NCBI GenBank assembly: GCA_021732745.1
Contig: JAKFUK010000001.1
Location: 818,931-882,930, forward strand
Origin: Nevskia sp.
GTDB taxonomy: Bacteria > Pseudomonadota > Gammaproteobacteria > Nevskiales > Nevskiaceae
Length of the DNA: 64,000 nt
Reading direction: 5' to 3'
The stretch's first letter is position 1; the number at the start of each line of letters is the position of its first letter. A program made the translations under genes and the position numbers. Below the pieces are notes generated by a model. The model was not told where the DNA came from. It did not search any database and saw only the letters and a program-made list of their open reading frames with translations. Shown in pieces: positions 31,927 through 41,445 of this stretch.

Positions 31927-32468
31927 GCACAGGGCGCGAAGCTCATCCGGTGGATCGCGCTAGCCCCTTGTTCGCTCAGGGCTTTCAGGTGCACCGGCGT
32001 GCCATAACCCTTGTGCCTGGCCAGCCCATAACCGGGGAACTGCGCATCGAGCCGATCCATCTCGGCATCGCGGGCGACCTTGGCGATGATCGCCGCCGCC
32101 ATGATCGCGTCCTCGCTTCGATCACCACCGATGACCATGCGGATCGGCACAGGCAGCTTCGGTGCCTGGCTGCCGTCGATCAGGCACAGCTCCGGCGGCG
32201 TTTTCAGCGCCGCCACGGCGCGCTGCATGGCCAGAAACGTCGCTTGCAGAATGTTGATGGCGTCGATTTCCTGCGCGGTGGCGATGCCGATCGCCCAGTC
32301 GATGGCCGCCACTTCGATCAGCGGCACCAGCCGTTCGCGCTGCCGCGCCGACAGCGCCTTGGAATCCTTGAGTCCGATCAGACCGTGCCCCGCAGGCAGC
32401 ACGACCGCCGCCGCATACACCGGTCCAGCCAGACAGCCCCGGCCGACTTCGTCGATGCCGGCAATCAT
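31866..32468 (-). CDS. rnhB: Ribonuclease HII
   Basis: Cleaves RNA in RNA-DNA hybrids and at single ribonucleotides in DNA. It has 200 residues. The active-site motif DEVGRGCLAGPV lies at about 6-17. Other blocks are LKDSKALSARQRERL, DGSQAPKLPVP, GGDRSEDAIMAAAIIAKVARD and HKGYGTPVHLKAL. The family normally ends just after the HRxSFAP motif (here HRMSFAP). The remaining residues, CAAAGFQLPVASCQRSEAQSP, are translated from repeat element B, so the natural C-terminus is altered. It overlaps lpxB by 4 bp. Confidence 0.93.
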   Translation of the reverse strand: MIAGIDEVGRGCLAGPVYAAAVVLPAGHGLIGLKDSKALSARQRERLVPLIEVAAIDWAIGIATAQEIDAINILQATFLAMQRAVAALKTPPELCLIDGSQAPKLPVPIRMVIGGDRSEDAIMAAAIIAKVARDAEMDRLDAQFPGYGLARHKGYGTPVHLKALSEQGASAIHRMSFAPCAAAGFQLPVASCQRSEAQSP

Positions 32469-33607
32469 CGCGCCGCGATCAATTCGGCAATCGCCTGGGC
32501 CGAGGCCTGCGCGGCGTTGCGACGCAACTCGCTGCGCACTGCCGCGAAGCGGGACAACTGACGATCGCGCGCCGCAGCATCAGTCAGCAGCGCTTGTAAT
32601 GCATCGGCCATCGCCGAGGGTTGCAAGTGCTGCTGAAGGAATTCCGGCACCACCGCTTCGGCGGCGAGCAGATTCGGCAGGCTGACGTTGCGAATCTTGA
32701 GCATCCCGAGGGTCTGAAGCAGGAATGCCGTGAACCCCGCCAGGCGATAGCCGACCACCATCGGCCGATCGAGCAGCAGGCATTCGAGCGTCGCCGTGCC
32801 GGAGGCCAGCAGCACGACATCCGCCGCGCGCATGGCCTCGCGCGAATGGCCGTCGACGAGCTTCCAGTCGAGCCCCGGCGCGCATTCGGCGATCGCGCGT
32901 TCCATGGCCGGCCGCAAACCCGGCTTGGCGATCGGCGTGACGATCGACAAGCCCGGCAGGCGGGCAGCGAGCAGCGCCGCCGTCTGCGCGAACGGCACTG
33001 CGAGCTTGGCCAGTTCGCCGCCGCGACTGCCCGGCAGCACCGCCAGGCAAGGCCCGTTCGCCAGAACGCCCAGCGCCCGTCGCGCCTCCGCCTGTGACAG
33101 CGGCTCGGCCAGTTCCTCGGCCAGCGGATGGCCCACATACTCGGCGCGCACGCCGTGTCCTTCGTAAAACTTTGGCTCGAACGGGAACAGGCAAAGCACC
33201 AGATCGGCCGACCGGGCGATGGTCTTCACCCGCCCCTGTCGCCAGGCCCAGACCGTCGGGCTGACCAGATGCACGGTGGCGAGCCCGCGCTCGCGCAGCC
33301 CGCGTTCCAGGCCCAGATTGAAATCAGGGGCGTCGATGCCGATCACCACGTCCGGGCGATCCGCCGACAGCCTATCGACCAGCTCGGCGCGCAGCCGGAA
33401 CAGATCGGGGAGCTTCGGCAGCACTTCGGCGATGCCCATCACCGACAAACGGTCGATGCTGGCAATGGTTTCGCAGCCCGCAGCCCGCATCCGGGGGCCG
33501 GTGACGCCGCTGAAGCGGGCGCCGGGGAAGCGAGCACGCAATGCGGGGATCAGCGCGCCGCCGAGCAGGTCGCCGGAGGCTTCGCCCGCGATCAGGGCGA
33601 AGTGCAT
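32465..33607 (-). CDS. lpxB: Lipid-A-disaccharide synthase LpxB
   Basis: A peripheral membrane GT19 glycosyltransferase that joins UDP-2,3-diacylglucosamine and lipid X into the lipid A disaccharide. It has 380 residues. The N-terminus ALIAGEASGDLLGGALI carries the conserved GEASGD. SPTVWAWRQGRVKTIA and the donor-site region VLLASGTATLECLLLDRPMVVGYRLA follow. The start lies 19 bp after a small AT-richer gene that separates it from lpxA. It is followed by rnhB (4-bp overlap). Confidence 0.96.
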   Translation of the reverse strand: MHFALIAGEASGDLLGGALIPALRARFPGARFSGVTGPRMRAAGCETIASIDRLSVMGIAEVLPKLPDLFRLRAELVDRLSADRPDVVIGIDAPDFNLGLERGLRERGLATVHLVSPTVWAWRQGRVKTIARSADLVLCLFPFEPKFYEGHGVRAEYVGHPLAEELAEPLSQAEARRALGVLANGPCLAVLPGSRGGELAKLAVPFAQTAALLAARLPGLSIVTPIAKPGLRPAMERAIAECAPGLDWKLVDGHSREAMRAADVVLLASGTATLECLLLDRPMVVGYRLAGFTAFLLQTLGMLKIRNVSLPNLLAAEAVVPEFLQQHLQPSAMADALQALLTDAAARDRQLSRFAAVRSELRRNAAQASAQAIAELIAAR

Positions 33608-33626
33608 TAGTCGCCTATTTGGTTTC

Positions 33627-33812
33627 TTACTGCTTGCTTAGCTCTGATAGCTGCATTCTTAGAGACTCAACTTCTTTGATAAGTGCCTCGAATGCTTGAT
33701 GAAAAGAAACGGCAGTCAGGTTCAGATTTTCCTCGGTCGGCCCGGTTTGGCTGGAAGCAGTAACCGCATTTATTGACTTGAGCAAAGCAGTTTTAAGATT
33801 GTCATCCATCAT
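33627..33812 (-). CDS. Small AT-rich hypothetical protein between lpxA and lpxB
   Basis: A 61-residue ORF starting MMDDNLKTALLKSINAV, with a GGAG five bases before the ATG at 33812. The protein looks helical, and the C-terminal half (FHQAFEALIKEVESLRMQLSEL) has coiled-coil-like heptads. I recognise no family. It lies on the same strand in the otherwise tightly packed lpxD-fabZ-lpxA-lpxB operon, where lpxA and lpxB are normally adjacent. Its base composition is clearly more AT-rich than its neighbours, which suggests acquisition. A longer GTG/ATG start upstream would overlap the lpxA stop region and lacks a ribosome-binding site. Confidence 0.6.
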   Translation of the reverse strand: MMDDNLKTALLKSINAVTASSQTGPTEENLNLTAVSFHQAFEALIKEVESLRMQLSELSKQ

Positions 33813-33854
33813 TAATCTCCAGTTGAAAACTCGCTTAGGACCTACGCCCACGCA

Positions 33855-34643
33855 CTACCGAACAATCGACCGCGTCGAACTCTCAATGAACGCCAGCAGG
33901 CGTGCGCAATGCGTCGAGTCGATCGCCATTTCCGCCAGCTTCACTTTCACCTCGGCCATCAGCATCTCCGACATGTAGATCAGCTTGTAGGCGTCCTTGA
34001 CCGCTGCGATTTCCTCCGGCGTGAAACCGCGCCGCTTGAGGCCTTCGCTGTTGATGCCGCGGGCCTTGGCCGGCTGGCCTTCGATCATCATGAACGGCGG
34101 CACGTCCTTCAAGATGACGCTGCCGCCGCCGGTGAAGGCGTGGCCGCCGATCCGGCAGTACTGGTGGATCAAGGTGTAGCCGCCGATGCCGGTCCAGTCT
34201 TCGATGGTGACGTGGCCGGCCAAGGTCGTGCCGTTGGCCAAGATGTTGTCGCTGCCGACCATGCAGTCGTGGGCGATGTGGACATTGGCCATGATCCAGT
34301 TGCGATCGCCGACCCGAGTCAGGCCTTCCAGCGTCTTCAGGGTGCCGCGCTGGATGGTCACGTACTCGCGGATGGTGTTGCCGTCGCCGATTTCGACCCG
34401 CGTCGCATCATCAAGCTTCGCGGTCTTGTCCTGGCTCAATTCGCCGAGGCTTGCGAACTGAAAGATCGTATTGTCGCGGCCGATCCGCATCGGGCCTTTC
34501 AGCACCACATGCGGGCCGATCACCGTGCCGGCGCCCACTTCGACATCCGCACCGATGATCGAATACGCACCGACCGACACCGTCGGGTGCAGGCTCGCGC
34601 CCGCGTCGACGATCGCCGTCGGGTGAATCAGAACGTCAGTCAT
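33855..34643 (-). CDS. lpxA: UDP-N-acetylglucosamine acyltransferase LpxA
   Basis: Catalyses the first step of lipid A synthesis, transfer of a 3-hydroxyacyl chain from ACP to UDP-GlcNAc. The ATG at 34643 (MTDVLIHPTAIVDAGA) has a GAGG upstream and gives 262 residues. The left-handed parallel beta-helix is visible as hexapeptide repeats (IGADVEVGAGTVIGPHVVL). The catalytic His lies in NVHIAHDCMVGSDNIL. The helical C-terminal domain ends RSIVR. It lies 9 bp after fabZ. Confidence 0.96.
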   Translation of the reverse strand: MTDVLIHPTAIVDAGASLHPTVSVGAYSIIGADVEVGAGTVIGPHVVLKGPMRIGRDNTIFQFASLGELSQDKTAKLDDATRVEIGDGNTIREYVTIQRGTLKTLEGLTRVGDRNWIMANVHIAHDCMVGSDNILANGTTLAGHVTIEDWTGIGGYTLIHQYCRIGGHAFTGGGSVILKDVPPFMMIEGQPAKARGINSEGLKRRGFTPEEIAAVKDAYKLIYMSEMLMAEVKVKLAEMAIDSTHCARLLAFIESSTRSIVR

Positions 34644-34652
34644 CGCCAAGCC

Positions 34653-35138
34653 TCAGGCCGCCGGTTCGGCGTCGGGGGCCGCTGCGCGCGAGGCGTCCTT
34701 CAGCACGCACATCAGCGTGGCTTCGCAGGCCAGTTCGCCATCAACCGTTGCGCGTGCCTTGAACCGGCGCAGATTGCGCTTGGCCTTGTCGAGACTGACC
34801 TCGAAGCGTAGCTGGTCACCCGGTTCGACGATGCGCTTGAAGCGCGCGTCCTCGATGCCGGCAAAGTAGAAAATCATGCCCGACTCCGGCTTGATGCCGG
34901 TCTCGATCGCTGTCAGCAGACCGCAGGCCTGGGCCAGCGCCTCGATGATCAGCACGCCCGGCATGGTTGGCACGTTGGGAAAGTGACCGAGGAAGAACGG
35001 CTCGTTGTAGGTAACATTCTTGATCGCCACCAGCGACTTGCCCGGATCGTGCTCGATGACCTTGTCGATCAGCAGGAACGGCTGACGATGCGGCAGCATC
35101 GCCATGATGTCGCGGATGTCAAAAATCGCCTTGCTCAC
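34653..35138 (-). CDS. fabZ: 3-hydroxyacyl-ACP dehydratase FabZ
   Basis: Dehydrates 3-hydroxyacyl-ACP to trans-2-enoyl-ACP in fatty acid elongation. It competes with the Lpx acyltransferases for the same substrate. It has 161 residues with the hotdog fold. [14 protein letters not shown], then [24 protein letters not shown] carries the catalytic His, and the Glu is in the central helix. The C-terminus has an Ala/Pro-rich extension ([13 protein letters not shown]) beyond the usual end. It overlaps the lpxD 3' end by 20 bp. Confidence 0.96.
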   Translation of the reverse strand: MSKAIFDIRDIMAMLPHRQPFLLIDKVIEHDPGKSLVAIKNVTYNEPFFLGHFPNVPTMPGVLIIEALAQACGLLTAIETGIKPESGMIFYFAGIEDARFKRIVEPGDQLRFEVSLDKAKRNLRRFKARATVDGELACEATLMCVLKDASRAAAPDAEPAA

Positions 35139-36192
35139 CTTGCTCCCCTGCCGTTGACGGCGTCATTTTCAGTAACTGTTCGATGGCGGCCAGACGCGCG
35201 TCGACTTTCCCCAGCCGCCGGATCCGGCCGACATCGCGCCGCCATTGGCGCGCCGGTTCAGCCGGCAGACCCGAGCTGTAGATGCCAGGCTCGGTGATCG
35301 ACTTGGTAACCAGCGTCATGCCCAGCACCACCACCTGATCGCAGATCTGCAAATGCCCGCTGATGCCGACACCGCCGCCGATCATGCAGTGGCGGCCGAT
35401 CCGGGTCGATCCCGCCAGACCGGTGCAGGCGGCAATCGCGGTACCGCTGCCGACATGGCAGTTGTGCGCGATCTGGACCAGATTGTCGATCTTCACACCG
35501 TCTTCGATCACCGTGTCATCGAGCGCGCCGCGGTCGATGGTGGTGTTGGCACCGATCTCGACGTCGTCGCCGATCAGCACTCGCCCGAGTTGCGGCACTT
35601 CGACCCAGCCGCTGCGGTCCCGGGCCAGCCCGAAGCCGCGGCCACCGATCACCGCACCCGGCAGCACGCGCGCACGCGCGCCGATCCGGCAATCCGGGCC
35701 GACATAGACATTCGCTTCCAGCCGCGAGCCAGCACCGATCACCGCTGCCCGGCGAATCACGCAGTTCGGGCCGATGTAGCTGCCGGCCCCGATCACGGCA
35801 TCGGCTTCGATCACGGCACCGGGGCCGATGCCGCAGCCGTCGCCGATCATCGCAGTCGCGTCGATGCAGGCGCGGGCGTGGATCAGGGCCGGAAATTCCT
35901 CGGCACGATCGAATTCCCGGGCAATGCCGGCAAAGGCGACGGCGGGATTGGCGGCGATCAGGGCATTGCCGCCGAACACAGCGGCATCCTGCGCCGTGAT
36001 GATCACGGCGGCGGCGCTACTGCCGACCAGTTGCGGGCGCAGCCTAGGGTCGGCACAAAAACCAAGGCGTCCGGGCTGGCCGGGGGCCAGCGCACAGACG
36101 CCTTCGATCACCGTGGCTGCATTACCGCGCAACTCCAGCCCATGGCGCTCGGCGAGCGCGCCGAGCGTGGTGGACGCAAGCGATGCAGGCAT
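35119..36192 (-). CDS. lpxD: UDP-3-O-acylglucosamine N-acyltransferase LpxD
   Basis: Adds the second 3-hydroxyacyl chain in lipid A synthesis. It has 357 residues. The N-terminal uridine-binding domain is followed by a long left-handed beta-helix ([20 protein letters not shown] onward). The catalytic His lies in [40 protein letters not shown] follows, and then a C-terminal helix. It follows skp by 20 bp and overlaps fabZ. Confidence 0.95.
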   Translation of the reverse strand: MPASLASTTLGALAERHGLELRGNAATVIEGVCALAPGQPGRLGFCADPRLRPQLVGSSAAAVIITAQDAAVFGGNALIAANPAVAFAGIAREFDRAEEFPALIHARACIDATAMIGDGCGIGPGAVIEADAVIGAGSYIGPNCVIRRAAVIGAGSRLEANVYVGPDCRIGARARVLPGAVIGGRGFGLARDRSGWVEVPQLGRVLIGDDVEIGANTTIDRGALDDTVIEDGVKIDNLVQIAHNCHVGSGTAIAACTGLAGSTRIGRHCMIGGGVGISGHLQICDQVVVLGMTLVTKSITEPGIYSSGLPAEPARQWRRDVGRIRRLGKVDARLAAIEQLLKMTPSTAGEQGEQGDF

Positions 36193-36212
36193 CGGTTGGA
36201 AGCAGAAACGCC

Positions 36213-36746
36213 TTACTTGCCCGGCGCGCCGGCGCCGGTGCCGCCGAGCTTCTTGACCACGTCGTCGGTGATGTCGAGCGTGGTGGTGGCGTAGACCGGA
36301 TCGGCGATGACCATGTCGTAGCCCTTTTCCTTGGCCACGGCGACCACGGCGTCACGGACCTTGCCGACGACGTCGTTGGTCAGCTCGCGCTGCCGGGTCT
36401 GGGCGTCTTCCTGGAACTTGCGGCCGGCCTGGGTCAGGTCGACCTGGCGGGCAGCCAGATCCTTTTCGGTCTTGGCCTGGGCATCCGGGCTGATGGTGAC
36501 GCGGTCGCGCTTGAACTTTTCGACGTCGGCCTCGAACTGCTTCGACGAGGTTTCCAGATCGGTCTTCCGCTTCGAGAACTCGGAAGTCATCTTGGCGTCG
36601 GCCTGCTTGTACTGCGGCGAGGCGCGCACGGCATCGTCAAAACGAACAGCGGCGACCCTGGACTGGGCCTGCGCCGTCGTCGGTGCGGCGAACAGCGCCA
36701 GCGTGGCACAGGTGGCGATGGCGGCAAGGATGCGGGGTTGAATCAT
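36213..36746 (-). CDS. skp: Periplasmic chaperone Skp/OmpH family
   Basis: A holdase for unfolded outer-membrane proteins on their way to the BAM complex. It has 177 residues. The signal peptide (MIQPRILAAIATCATLALFAA...AQA) is followed by the mature start QSRVAAVRFDDAVRASPQYK. Long charged helices forming the tentacles (FSKRKTDLETSSKQFEADVE) follow. The C-terminal strand region YDMVIADPVYATTTLDITDDVV is typical. It lies 65 bp after bamA and before lpxD, the standard position. Confidence 0.93.
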   Translation of the reverse strand: MIQPRILAAIATCATLALFAAPTTAQAQSRVAAVRFDDAVRASPQYKQADAKMTSEFSKRKTDLETSSKQFEADVEKFKRDRVTISPDAQAKTEKDLAARQVDLTQAGRKFQEDAQTRQRELTNDVVGKVRDAVVAVAKEKGYDMVIADPVYATTTLDITDDVVKKLGGTGAGAPGK

Positions 36747-36811
36747 GTCGGTCTCTCGTGTGGTTTCACAATGTGCAGCAAAAGGGAAAGGCCAGAGCGT
36801 CGGCAGCGCGC

Positions 36812-39142
36812 TCAGAAGCCGGTGCCGAAGTTGATCTGGAAGGCGTCGGTGAAATCGCCGACCTGATCGTTCATCGGGAAGGCGTAGCTCAAGGAGAGCA
36901 GGCCGAGAATCGGCGTGAAGAAGCTGAAGCTCAGCCCATACGACGAGCGCAGGCTCGACACACTGAAATCGCCCGGCTTCTCATAGACGTTGCCGATGTC
37001 GAAAAAGACGCTGGCGCGCGTGGTCTTGTTGTCGCTGACCACCGGAATCGGCAACACCAGATCGCTCTGGCTGGTGCTGCGCAGGCGGCCGCCGAACGGG
37101 TTGTTGTTCGGGAAGTCGCGCGGGCCGAGCGAGCCGTCGCGGTAGCCGCGCACGGTGTTGGCACCACCGGCGAAGTACAGCTCGTACGGCGGCACGTCGT
37201 TGTCCTTGCCATAGGCCCCGACATAACCGACGGTGGCGTTGAATTCGACGAAGAACTTGAACGGCAGCTGGAAATACTGCTCGTGCGAGATGCTGGCGTT
37301 GTAATAGGCGAGATCGCTGAACGGCAGGGCGATGTCGATATTGGCGCGCGACAGCGCACCGGCAGATGCGAAGAAAGTGCGGTTTCGGGTATCGCGGGCG
37401 ATACCGGTGCGAAGCTCGAATTCGGTGAACGACGTGCCGTTCTGGATCACGAAATCGAGAATTTCGTTGCTCGACGCATTCGGGAAGGTCTTCACCGCCG
37501 TCTGGCTGACGCCGCCGCCGAAGCGCAAGGACGTGAATTCCGACAGCGGAATGCCGTAGGTCAGGTCACCGCCGACAACATTGGTATCGAAACCGGAGGA
37601 GAAACGAATGACCGACTGCGACTTGCGGAAGAACGCCGACACCGTCTGACTGATGCCGTCCTGGGTGAAGTAGGGATCGGTCAGACTCACCGACAGCGAC
37701 CGGTTGAAGGTGCTGGTATCGGCCGACAGCTGCACGCGGTTGCCGGTACCGAGGAAGTTGGTGTTGGTGATGCTGGCGTTGATCAAGAAGCCCTGGGCAC
37801 CGGAGAAGCCGACGCCGAACTGGATCGAACCCGGCGCGCGTTCCTTGACCTTGAATTCGATGTCGACGAGATCGTCGGTGCCCGGCACCGGCTTGGTTTC
37901 GACTTCCGCTTCCTCGATGAACGGCAAGCGCGCCAGACGCACGCGCGAGCGCTCGACGGCCGTCTTCGAGAACGGTGCCGCTTCCAGCTGGCGCATTTCG
38001 CGGCGCAGCGTTTCGTCGTTGGTGCCGGTATGGCCCTGGAAATTGATGCGCCGGATATAGGCGCGCTTGCCCGGCTCGACGAAGTAGTTGAGCGCCACTT
38101 CGCGCTTCGGCTCGTCCACTTCCGGCAGCGGCGTGACCTTGGCGAAGGCGTAGCCGATGTCCGACAACGAGCCTTCGATGCGGGTACCGGTTTCGGTGGC
38201 TTCCTTGCGCGAAAAGATGGTGCCGGTCTTGGTCGAGGTCAGGGCATCGAGAAATTTCTCGTTGAGCACGATCTCGCCGGAAAACCGGTGGCTGGCAACC
38301 TTGTAAACCGCACCTTCATCGACCGTCATGGTGATGTAGATGTCCTGCTTGTCCGGCGACAGCGCCACCTGCACCGACGAAACATTGAACTGCAGGTAGC
38401 CGCGATCCTGATAGAACGAGCTGATCGCTTCGAGATCGCCGCCGAGCTGCTGCTTGGAGTAGCGGTCGGTCTTCTGGAACGGAATCCAGTGGGTCTTTTC
38501 CAGCTTGAGCTGCGACAGCAGCACATCCTTCGGGAAGGCCTTGTTCCCGATGATGTTGATTTCCTTGATCTTGGTCACCTTGCCTTCGGTGACCTTGATG
38601 TTGATGTCGACGCGATTGTTGGGAAGGTCAGTGACTTTCGCTTCGATGGCGACGTCGTAGTAGCCGTTGGCGTAGTACTGGCGGCGCAGTTCCTGTTCGA
38701 CCGAATCGAGCAGCGCGCGCTTGAACAATTCGCCTTCGGCGAGGCCGGCATCCTTCAGCGACTTGTCCAGGTCATCGCCGCCGACCTTTTCATTGCCTTC
38801 GAGCTTGAAGGTGGCGATTGCCGGGCGTTCCTGAACCTTGATGACCAGATCGTCGCCATCGCGGGCGAGTTGCACATCGAGGAACAGACCGGAGCTGTAC
38901 AGGCTGCGGATCGCGGTGCGCGACGCCGTCTCGGTCATTTCGTCGCCGACCGACAACGGAAAATAAGTCAGCACGGTGCCGAGTTCGAGGCGCTGAAGGC
39001 CTTCGGCGCGCACCTGCTTGATGACGAAAGGCTCGAAAGCCCACGCAGCGGGTGCCGTCACGAGGATCGCGATCAAGCTCAGCAGCGCGCCGCGTGCCGT
39101 GTTGCGTAGACGTTTCAGAACGCTTCCCCTCGATAAATCCAT
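36812..39142 (-). CDS. bamA: Outer membrane protein assembly factor BamA
   Basis: The Omp85-family core of the BAM complex that inserts beta-barrel proteins. It has 776 residues. The signal peptide ends near AWA-FEPF (about 35). Five POTRA domains follow to about residue 430, opening with FVIKQVRAEGLQRLELGTVL. The 16-stranded barrel carries the loop-6 motif VRGYRDGSLGPRD (about 670), where Tyr replaces the common Phe of VRGF. The protein ends with phenylalanine (FGTGF) as the barrel signal. It follows rseP and precedes skp. Confidence 0.97.
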   Translation of the reverse strand: MDLSRGSVLKRLRNTARGALLSLIAILVTAPAAWAFEPFVIKQVRAEGLQRLELGTVLTYFPLSVGDEMTETASRTAIRSLYSSGLFLDVQLARDGDDLVIKVQERPAIATFKLEGNEKVGGDDLDKSLKDAGLAEGELFKRALLDSVEQELRRQYYANGYYDVAIEAKVTDLPNNRVDINIKVTEGKVTKIKEINIIGNKAFPKDVLLSQLKLEKTHWIPFQKTDRYSKQQLGGDLEAISSFYQDRGYLQFNVSSVQVALSPDKQDIYITMTVDEGAVYKVASHRFSGEIVLNEKFLDALTSTKTGTIFSRKEATETGTRIEGSLSDIGYAFAKVTPLPEVDEPKREVALNYFVEPGKRAYIRRINFQGHTGTNDETLRREMRQLEAAPFSKTAVERSRVRLARLPFIEEAEVETKPVPGTDDLVDIEFKVKERAPGSIQFGVGFSGAQGFLINASITNTNFLGTGNRVQLSADTSTFNRSLSVSLTDPYFTQDGISQTVSAFFRKSQSVIRFSSGFDTNVVGGDLTYGIPLSEFTSLRFGGGVSQTAVKTFPNASSNEILDFVIQNGTSFTEFELRTGIARDTRNRTFFASAGALSRANIDIALPFSDLAYYNASISHEQYFQLPFKFFVEFNATVGYVGAYGKDNDVPPYELYFAGGANTVRGYRDGSLGPRDFPNNNPFGGRLRSTSQSDLVLPIPVVSDNKTTRASVFFDIGNVYEKPGDFSVSSLRSSYGLSFSFFTPILGLLSLSYAFPMNDQVGDFTDAFQINFGTGF

Positions 39143-39150
39143 TGTCGTTG

Positions 39151-40533
39151 TCAGCCGATCACGCTGGCCACATCGTTATAAAGAGCCAGCCCCATCAGCA
39201 GCAGCAACAACGTCAAACCCACTTGCTGCCCCGCCATCTGCAGGCGATCGGACAGCGGCGAACCCTTCACCGCCTCGATCAGGCCGAACAGGATCTGTCC
39301 GCCGTCCAGCATCGGTATCGGCAGCAGATTGAAGACGCCGATGCTGATACTGATCAAGGCCACGAAGGACAGGAACGCAACAACGCCGACGCTGGCCGAA
39401 AAGCCCGCCGCTTGCGCGATCTGGATCGGTCCGCTGACGTTCTTGACCGAGACTTCGCCGATGACCATCCGGTGCAGCAAGCGGAGCGTCAGTTCGGAGA
39501 CCTGCCAAGTCTGGTGCAACGCCGCCGAGGCCGCAGCCAGAGGATCAAGCCGCAGTTCGGCGCGCAAATCCTGCCACAAATCGCCCTGCCCTGCCACGCT
39601 TGCATCCGCAGGCTTGCCGGTGAATCCCATGCGCCCGATGGCTTTGCCGCCAACCGTCTCCGAGCCGATGATCGCGCTCAGCTCCAGCGTCTGGCCGGCA
39701 CGCTCGATGCCGAACTTCGCCACCTGACCGGGACGCGCCGAAATGATGCGGCGCAGGGTCTTGAACGAGGCGACGGTTTCACCGTCGACCGTCAGCACCC
39801 GGTCATCGGGCTGGAATCCCGCCTGCGCCGCCGCACCGCCGGCAATCACTTCGCCGATCACGGGCGCTACCGGTGGCTCGAACGGCGATAGGCCCAGTTC
39901 ATCGAACAGCAGCGCCGGGTCGACGTGAACGGCCGACAGGTCGACTTCGACGTTGCGCTCGCTGCCATCCGCTGAGCGAATCCGGAACGAAGTGACCCCG
40001 CGGTCCAGGACGTGGGCCACCAGTTCGCCATTCAGCACCGACCAGGTGGCGACCGTGTCGCCGTCGAGCGCAACGATCTGCTCGCCCGCCTTGAAGCCTG
40101 CTTTCGCCGCCACCGAACCCGGCGGCGGCTCGTCGATCACCGGCTTCACGCCCGGCACGCCGACCATGTACAGCACCCAGTAGAAGGCGATCGCCAGCAG
40201 GAAATTGAACACCGGCCCGGCCGCAAACACGGCAATGCGCTTCCAGACCGGCTGGCGATTGAAGGCGCGCGGCAAATCCTGCGGCGGGATGACCACGTCC
40301 GCTTCGCGCTCGTCGAGCAGTTTCACGTAGCCGCCAAGCGGAATCATGGCGACGATGTACTCGACGCCGTCAGCGCCGCGACGCGACCACAGCGGCCGAC
40401 CGAAGCCGATCGAAAATTTCAGCACCTTGATGCCGAAGCGCCGCGCCACCCAGAAATGGCCGAACTCGTGAAACGCCACCAGCACGCCGATGGCAACGAT
40501 GAAGGAGGCGGCCGAATGCAGGGTATTGAGCAT
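39151..40533 (-). CDS. rseP: Site-2 protease RseP
   Basis: An intramembrane zinc metalloprotease that cleaves anti-sigma factor RseA in the sigma-E envelope stress response and clears signal peptide remnants. It has 460 residues. The zinc motif HEFGH (about 22-26) lies in TM1 and the second metal motif LDGG lies in LLPIPMLDGGQILFG near the C-terminus. Two PDZ domains lie between (GSVAAKAGFKAGEQIVALDG and GGAAAQAGFQPDDRVLTVDG). It lies downstream of cdsA with an 83-bp gap where Pseudomonas-type genomes carry dxr. Confidence 0.96.
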   Translation of the reverse strand: MLNTLHSAASFIVAIGVLVAFHEFGHFWVARRFGIKVLKFSIGFGRPLWSRRGADGVEYIVAMIPLGGYVKLLDEREADVVIPPQDLPRAFNRQPVWKRIAVFAAGPVFNFLLAIAFYWVLYMVGVPGVKPVIDEPPPGSVAAKAGFKAGEQIVALDGDTVATWSVLNGELVAHVLDRGVTSFRIRSADGSERNVEVDLSAVHVDPALLFDELGLSPFEPPVAPVIGEVIAGGAAAQAGFQPDDRVLTVDGETVASFKTLRRIISARPGQVAKFGIERAGQTLELSAIIGSETVGGKAIGRMGFTGKPADASVAGQGDLWQDLRAELRLDPLAAASAALHQTWQVSELTLRLLHRMVIGEVSVKNVSGPIQIAQAAGFSASVGVVAFLSFVALISISIGVFNLLPIPMLDGGQILFGLIEAVKGSPLSDRLQMAGQQVGLTLLLLLMGLALYNDVASVIG

Positions 40534-40616
40534 GGATCAGGATCGCGAAAAGTGCGGACGCGGCGCTTCGACCACCGGCGAGCGGATTGCGTTCACCGCG
40601 CCGGTGCCGACCACGG

Positions 40617-41435
40617 TCAGATGCCGAGCAGGGACAGGCCGAGCGCCAGCACCGGAGCTGCGGCCAGCAGGCTGTCGACCCGGTCCAGCACGCCGCCGTG
40701 GCCGGGCAGCAGGGTGCCGCTGTCCTTGACGCCGCGATGGCGCTTGAACAGGCTTTCGGTCAAATCGCCAATGATCGACACGCCGATCACCGCTGCGCAC
40801 AGCAGCAGCATCGGCAACCAGTCGAAGCGGCCGAAACCGAACACCCAGGGCGCGGAAACCATGCCGACCAGCATCGAGGCAATGAAACCGCCGATCGCCC
40901 CTTCAACCGATTTGCCCGGGCTGACTTCAATCGCCAACTTGCGCTTGCCGAAGCGCCGGCCCGCGAAATAGGCCCCGATATCGGCCATCCAGACCAGCGC
41001 GAACAGGAAAAACAGCCGCAGCACGCCGTGATTGGCGCTGTGGAGCATCGCGAGGCCCAGCAGCGCCGGCACCAGCATCAGCAGGCCGTAGGCCGACATC
41101 GCGAAATGACCGGGCGGCGACAGCCGGAAATTCACCGGGTAGCCGGCGATCATGCTCAGGGCATTGCCCCACCAGATGGCCCCGAACATCACCACCCAGA
41201 CGCCAAGACCGATCACGCCGGCAAACCAGGCGCCGGTCAGCAGCACCGCCACCAACGCCAGATAGGCGTAACGCGCGGTCGCCGATGTCAGCCCCATCAA
41301 CGCCGTCCATTCCCAGGCCGCGATCATGCCGACCGCGCACAGGAAGACGTACAACCACAGCGTCGGGAAATACACGATCGGCCCGAGGATCAGCGGCAGC
41401 AGGATCAGGGCGGTGATGACCCGCTGCTTCAGCAT
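40617..41435 (-). CDS. cdsA: Phosphatidate cytidylyltransferase CdsA
   Basis: Makes CDP-diacylglycerol, the precursor of all phospholipids. The ATG at 41435 (MLKQRVITALILLPLIL) gives 272 residues with about eight membrane segments. The CDS signature is present near the C-terminus: SLFKRHRGVKDSGTLLPGHGG followed by VLDRVDS, which contains the catalytic aspartates. It lies 10 bp after uppS. Confidence 0.95.
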   Translation of the reverse strand: MLKQRVITALILLPLILGPIVYFPTLWLYVFLCAVGMIAAWEWTALMGLTSATARYAYLALVAVLLTGAWFAGVIGLGVWVVMFGAIWWGNALSMIAGYPVNFRLSPPGHFAMSAYGLLMLVPALLGLAMLHSANHGVLRLFFLFALVWMADIGAYFAGRRFGKRKLAIEVSPGKSVEGAIGGFIASMLVGMVSAPWVFGFGRFDWLPMLLLCAAVIGVSIIGDLTESLFKRHRGVKDSGTLLPGHGGVLDRVDSLLAAAPVLALGLSLLGI

Positions 41436-41445
41436 GGCGTGATAC

